Below are positions 60,938 to 64,000 of a stretch of DNA of 64,000 nucleotides, in pieces. A program made the translations under genes and the position numbers. Positions within the stretch are counted from its first letter, which is position 1. The number at the start of each line of letters is the position of its first letter. Source of the stretch: an uncultured Hyphomonas sp. (lineage in GTDB: Bacteria > Pseudomonadota > Alphaproteobacteria > Caulobacterales > Hyphomonadaceae); contig NZ_OY787456.1 of the NCBI RefSeq assembly GCF_963678875.1, positions 2,232,001 through 2,296,000 on the forward strand. Reading direction: 5' to 3'. The notes below the pieces were generated by a model. It did not search any database and was not told the origin of the DNA. It saw nothing but the letters and a program-made list of their open reading frames with translations.

Positions 60938-62662
60938 TCAGCAGGTATCCGATGCGCACCAGGCCCCGGTCTGCGCAGGCACCAGGACATCCTCACCCCT
61001 GCTGCCCTGCCGATAGACGGTGCAGCCTTTGAGTCCAAGATCGTAGGCCTTTCGAAAAACCTGCGCGAAGGCTTTGTAGGGCATGTCGGCGTCGGCATTG
61101 ATCGTCTTGGAAATTGCATTGTCGATGAAGCCTTGCGCGGTCTCCTGCATGGCGAGATGAGCGTCCGGCGACAATTCCCCCGCCGCAACAAACGCCGGAG
61201 GCAAGCCCTCTCCACCGCGTTCGCGCCAGAGGTGGCAGGCGTAATCCTCTATCGTCATCATGTCATACCCACCATCCAATCGCCTGACCCGGCGATCGAC
61301 CGAGGCCGCAAAGACAGGCTCGATGCCGGCGGACAGGTTTCCGGCAAGGAGGCTGATAGACCCTGTCGGTGCGATCGCCATCAAGTGGCTGTTGCGGGTG
61401 CCCTTCTCTCGGATGCCGTTTCTCAGAGTCTCCGGCAGGCGTCGCGTAAAAGGCCGGTCGAGGAATGCATCCGCTTCGAACAAGGGAAAACTCCCTTTCT
61501 CTTCCGCCAGATCGACCGATGCCTCATAGGCGGCATTGCGTATCGTACCCAGAACACGGGCACAGAACTCCCGCCCCTCTTTGCTGTCATAAGCGAGCCC
61601 CTGCATGATCAGCGCATTTGCAAGGCCGGTAATCCCAAGCCCGATGCGGCGCCCCGCTAGCGCCTGCTCCGCCTGAGCCTCGAGTGGGAAGTGAGAAACG
61701 TCCAGAACATTGTCAAGAAACCGCACACCTAACCGCGCAGTCTCAGCGACGCCATCAAAGTCAAATGCTGCGCGGGATGTGAGCGGCTCACGGATGAAAC
61801 ATGTGAGGTTTATCGACCCGAGATCACATGCCCCATAAGGTGGCAATGGTACTTCACCGCATGGATTGCAGGCATGAATGGTTTCGGCATAGCCAATATT
61901 GTTCTCACGGTTGATGCGGTCAATGAACAGGACACCCGGCTCTCCTGTACCATAGGCCGCACGCAGCATTCTTTCCCAGAGCACCTTTGCCTTCACCACA
62001 CGGACAACCTGGCCATTGAACACGAGCGGCCAGTCGGCATCGGTTTCGGTGGCGCGAATGAAATCATCCGTCACGAGCACTGAAAGATTGAAGCAGGACA
62101 AAGCACCCGTTTCTTTCTTTGCATCGATGAAGGATTCGATATCGGGATGGTCACAGCGCAAAACGGCCATCATCGCACCGCGGCGAACCCGGTCTGCCGT
62201 CATGGTTTCACACATGGCGTCCCAGAGGTGCATGAAGGAGACCGGACCGCTGGCGATATTTCCTGTCCGCACCGCTGCGGAGCCGACAGGGCGTATCGGC
62301 GAGAAATCGAGACCGATCCCGCCCCCCGCCTGCAATGTCATGGCACTCTCGCGAAGAGAATGGAAAAGTCCGTCAATGGAGTCGTCCAACGTCCCCATGA
62401 CGAAGCAATTCAGCAGGGTTGCGTTGCGTTCGGTTCCGGCATTCGCGAGAATGCGGCCACCAGGAAGAAACCGATAGCCCGCCAACAGTTCGTGGAACCG
62501 ACCCGCCCACACATGCCGGTTATTCGTTTCACCAGCTGCAACGGCGTTCGCAACACGTGCCCACGTTTCCTCAACGCCAGCTTCGTTCCTGAACCGGTAT
62601 TTTCTGAGCCAGATGTCTTTCGATACCGGCGCAGACGAGGTGGAAGGCGGCGACGCGTTCAA
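60938..62662 (-). CDS. nrdJ: Class II (B12-dependent) ribonucleoside-diphosphate reductase
   Basis: A 574-residue reductase that makes deoxynucleotides with adenosylcobalamin instead of oxygen-dependent radical proteins. The N-terminal catalytic Cys is in LLNCFVM (C86), the radical loop is N266-PCGE with C268, and the C-terminal cysteines CASDTC (last residues) could be the shuttle pair. It lacks an ATP-cone and is shorter than most class II enzymes (commonly 650 or more). It lies 24 bp after the DUF3775 gene on the same strand. Confidence 0.88.
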   Translation of the reverse strand: MNASPPSTSSAPVSKDIWLRKYRFRNEAGVEETWARVANAVAAGETNNRHVWAGRFHELLAGYRFLPGGRILANAGTERNATLLNCFVMGTLDDSIDGLFHSLRESAMTLQAGGGIGLDFSPIRPVGSAAVRTGNIASGPVSFMHLWDAMCETMTADRVRRGAMMAVLRCDHPDIESFIDAKKETGALSCFNLSVLVTDDFIRATETDADWPLVFNGQVVRVVKAKVLWERMLRAAYGTGEPGVLFIDRINRENNIGYAETIHACNPCGEVPLPPYGACDLGSINLTCFIREPLTSRAAFDFDGVAETARLGVRFLDNVLDVSHFPLEAQAEQALAGRRIGLGITGLANALIMQGLAYDSKEGREFCARVLGTIRNAAYEASVDLAEEKGSFPLFEADAFLDRPFTRRLPETLRNGIREKGTRNSHLMAIAPTGSISLLAGNLSAGIEPVFAASVDRRVRRLDGGYDMMTIEDYACHLWRERGGEGLPPAFVAAGELSPDAHLAMQETAQGFIDNAISKTINADADMPYKAFAQVFRKAYDLGLKGCTVYRQGSRGEDVLVPAQTGAWCASDTC

Positions 62663-62686
62663 TGCAGCCGTCCTTCCCTTGTCATC

Positions 62687-63142
62687 TCAGGACAGCTCAT
62701 CCGGCGGTGGATACCCCATGGCTTCCAGCGCATTCTCGATATAGTCGCTGCCCATTTGCAGCTCCTCGAGATAGTCCGTCACATCAAAGGGCTCAGCCTC
62801 GCGAGCGGCACGTCGTGCCGAGGCCCAATCGCGCGCCTCATAATCGCCGCGGCCGACCCAGATCAGTGCAAGCAGGTCATGTTTGGCGTCAATGTTGAGT
62901 CCGCGAATCAGGCCCTCCAACTCATCGTCGAGCACATCTTCGTGCGGCTCCTCCGCCTCATCAGCGATGGCCTCAATATCCGTTATCGGATCATCTCCGA
63001 TATCGCTGTCCACGACATCGTCTTCTTCCATCGGCATGATGCCTTCGCCCTGATAAGACTGGGCCAGCACAGCAATCCGGTAGGCAACGTCGGGATCGAT
63101 CGTGAGATCAAAGGCACGATCGCCCTGAATGACCTTCTTCAT
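62687..63142 (-). CDS. DUF3775 domain protein
   Basis: A 151-residue cytoplasmic protein of unknown function. The C-terminal half matches DUF3775: LEGLIRGLNIDAKHDLLALIWVGRGDYEARDW. A strongly acidic central region (MEEDDVVDSDIGDDP) precedes it. It lies between the stress protein and the ribonucleotide reductase genes, 10 bp after the former, so the three are one transcript. Confidence 0.72.
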   Translation of the reverse strand: MKKVIQGDRAFDLTIDPDVAYRIAVLAQSYQGEGIMPMEEDDVVDSDIGDDPITDIEAIADEAEEPHEDVLDDELEGLIRGLNIDAKHDLLALIWVGRGDYEARDWASARRAAREAEPFDVTDYLEELQMGSDYIENALEAMGYPPPDELS

Positions 63143-63152
63143 CCAAGCCCCC

Positions 63153-63992
63153 TTAGTGAGACAGAAGCAGAGGCACCTTCGCCTCGCGCAGCAAGGTTCG
63201 CGTCACCCCCGGCAGGAATGCCTGCTGCAGACGCGAATGGCGATAACCGCCCATGACAATCAGGTCGGCATTGAATGATACCGCGACATCCATCAGCGCT
63301 TCCGCTGTCGAGCGCCCGATGCTGTCTTCATTCCGAACTTCGACGTCTGCGACATGCCGTGCCAGGTGGGCACCGATGTCCCATGCCGGACCGGCGCCGT
63401 GACTGGTATCTCCAGGCTTGGCATCAACTGTGGCCACGCAGACCTTCGCATCATCCGGTATCAACAGAAGGCTGTCATGCATGGCCCGGGTTGCTTCACG
63501 GCTGGCATCCCAGGCGATCATTGCGCGTTCGCCGACTGTCGTTCCCGTCCAGTCTTCCGGCACGATCAACACCGGACGGCCGCCTCCCAGCAACACACCT
63601 TCCAGCAAGTCGGCATGGGGTTGCTCATCGGATTTTCCCGGCGCCCGTACGACAACAATGTCCGCATGACGGGCGTTCATTGCCGACAAGGCCTCAACCC
63701 GGTTCGGAAACGCTTCGAAATGGCGCATTTCCACAGGCGGATCCTGAACATCCAGGGTTTTCTCAAACTTGGTCCACGCGCCAGACATGGTGTCCCGTGT
63801 CTGCTGAAGGATAGATGCATAGACCTCGCCAGCGGACCCATCTCCATAACCAAGGATCATCGGCGGTAGAACCGTGAACGCGGCGCAGCTGAGGTGTGCA
63901 TTTTTTGACGTGGCAAGCGCACGGGCAAAGTCAAATGCGGCTTTGTCCCCGTCAGGCGAAGCCATGCAGACGCTGATATCCTTGATATTCAC
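63153..63992 (-). CDS. Universal stress protein, tandem UspA domains
   Basis: A 279-residue protein with two Usp folds (residues about 3-145 and 155-279). The second ends in the ATP-binding glycine signature DLIVMGGYRHSRLQQAFLPGVTRTLLREAKVPLLLSH (G-x2-G-x9-G-S/T type). The start ATG at 63990-63992 lies 8 bases before the window end, so its promoter is not visible. Likely a hypoxia- or starvation-linked protein by neighbourhood with the B12 reductase and cytochrome c. Confidence 0.87.
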   Translation of the reverse strand: MNIKDISVCMASPDGDKAAFDFARALATSKNAHLSCAAFTVLPPMILGYGDGSAGEVYASILQQTRDTMSGAWTKFEKTLDVQDPPVEMRHFEAFPNRVEALSAMNARHADIVVVRAPGKSDEQPHADLLEGVLLGGGRPVLIVPEDWTGTTVGERAMIAWDASREATRAMHDSLLLIPDDAKVCVATVDAKPGDTSHGAGPAWDIGAHLARHVADVEVRNEDSIGRSTAEALMDVAVSFNADLIVMGGYRHSRLQQAFLPGVTRTLLREAKVPLLLSH

Positions 63993-64000
63993 TTGAAATC

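Noticed and set aside
62663..62686. Possible cobalamin riboswitch in front of the B12-dependent reductase
   Set aside because: Only 24 bases separate the gene from DUF3775; there is no room for a riboswitch.
1..64000. CRISPR array, rRNA operon or intact insertion sequence
   Set aside because: No regularly spaced direct repeats, no rRNA sequence and no transposase-like reading frame with terminal repeats were found.

Overview
The window is a GC-rich chromosomal segment of an alphaproteobacterium, most likely a stalked/marine Hyphomonadaceae-type organism (Hyphomonas or Henriciella relatives). This is inferred from the tatABC / serS-surE-pcm / yajC-secDF order, an ATP12-type F1-ATPase chaperone, abundant TonB-dependent receptors and a DUF1800/DUF1501 pair. 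No rRNA, CRISPR array, prophage or intact insertion sequence was found. One tRNA gene (Gly, anticodon CCC) is present.

Region by region. 1-5000: the 3' end of proB, a MarR regulator, a hypothetical protein, a large composite inverted repeat, a phosphatidylserine-decarboxylase-like protein that has lost its catalytic serine and histidine, and an Atm1-type ABC exporter. 5100-15600: a LOG-type phosphoribohydrolase, a GFA-domain protein, then a long minus-strand export and housekeeping block read tatA-tatB-tatC, NYN-domain protein, serS, surE, pcm, yajC, secD, secF, with xthA divergent from tatA. 15600-20900: an uncharacterised pair (vWA-like anchored protein plus a four-helix membrane protein with a long coiled-coil tail), an alpha/beta-hydrolase-like protein, a metallophosphoesterase and a small lipoprotein. 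20900-30000: pccB, a lipoprotein polysaccharide deacetylase, an SGNH/MBOAT O-acetylation pair, a secreted basic protein and a DUF1800/DUF1501 export pair. 30000-34000: an SDR oxidoreductase, then crcB, a RluC-like pseudouridine synthase, a HAD phosphatase and the ATP12 chaperone on one strand, and tRNA-Gly.

34500-43000 is a single-strand regulatory and uptake island: FecI-type sigma factor, FecR-type anti-sigma factor, a TonB receptor, a Tat-exported PvdN-like PLP enzyme and a second TonB receptor that carries an STN signalling domain. 43300-47400 is an archaic chaperone-usher pilus operon with two spore-coat-U pilins. 48050-50650 is a two-component system with a possible 17-residue leader peptide in front of it. 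50700-57000 holds an Hcp/Sel1-like repeat protein, an HxlR regulator with two near-identical operators, a third TonB receptor with an EF-hand-like loop, a TauE/SafE permease and a MaoC dehydratase. 56900-64000 holds a fatty-acid desaturase divergent from a PaaX-family regulator, an MFS exporter, a lipoprotein cytochrome c, a short class II (B12) ribonucleotide reductase, a DUF3775 protein and a tandem universal stress protein.

The themes are protein export (Sec, Tat, chaperone-usher), envelope modification and high-affinity uptake. The Tat genes at 13-15 kb have two clear candidate substrates further along (the DUF1501 protein and the PvdN-like enzyme). The best candidates for undescribed biology are the vWA/coiled-coil membrane pair, the sigma-factor island built around a Tat-exported PLP enzyme, and the degenerate decarboxylase homologue next to the ABC exporter.
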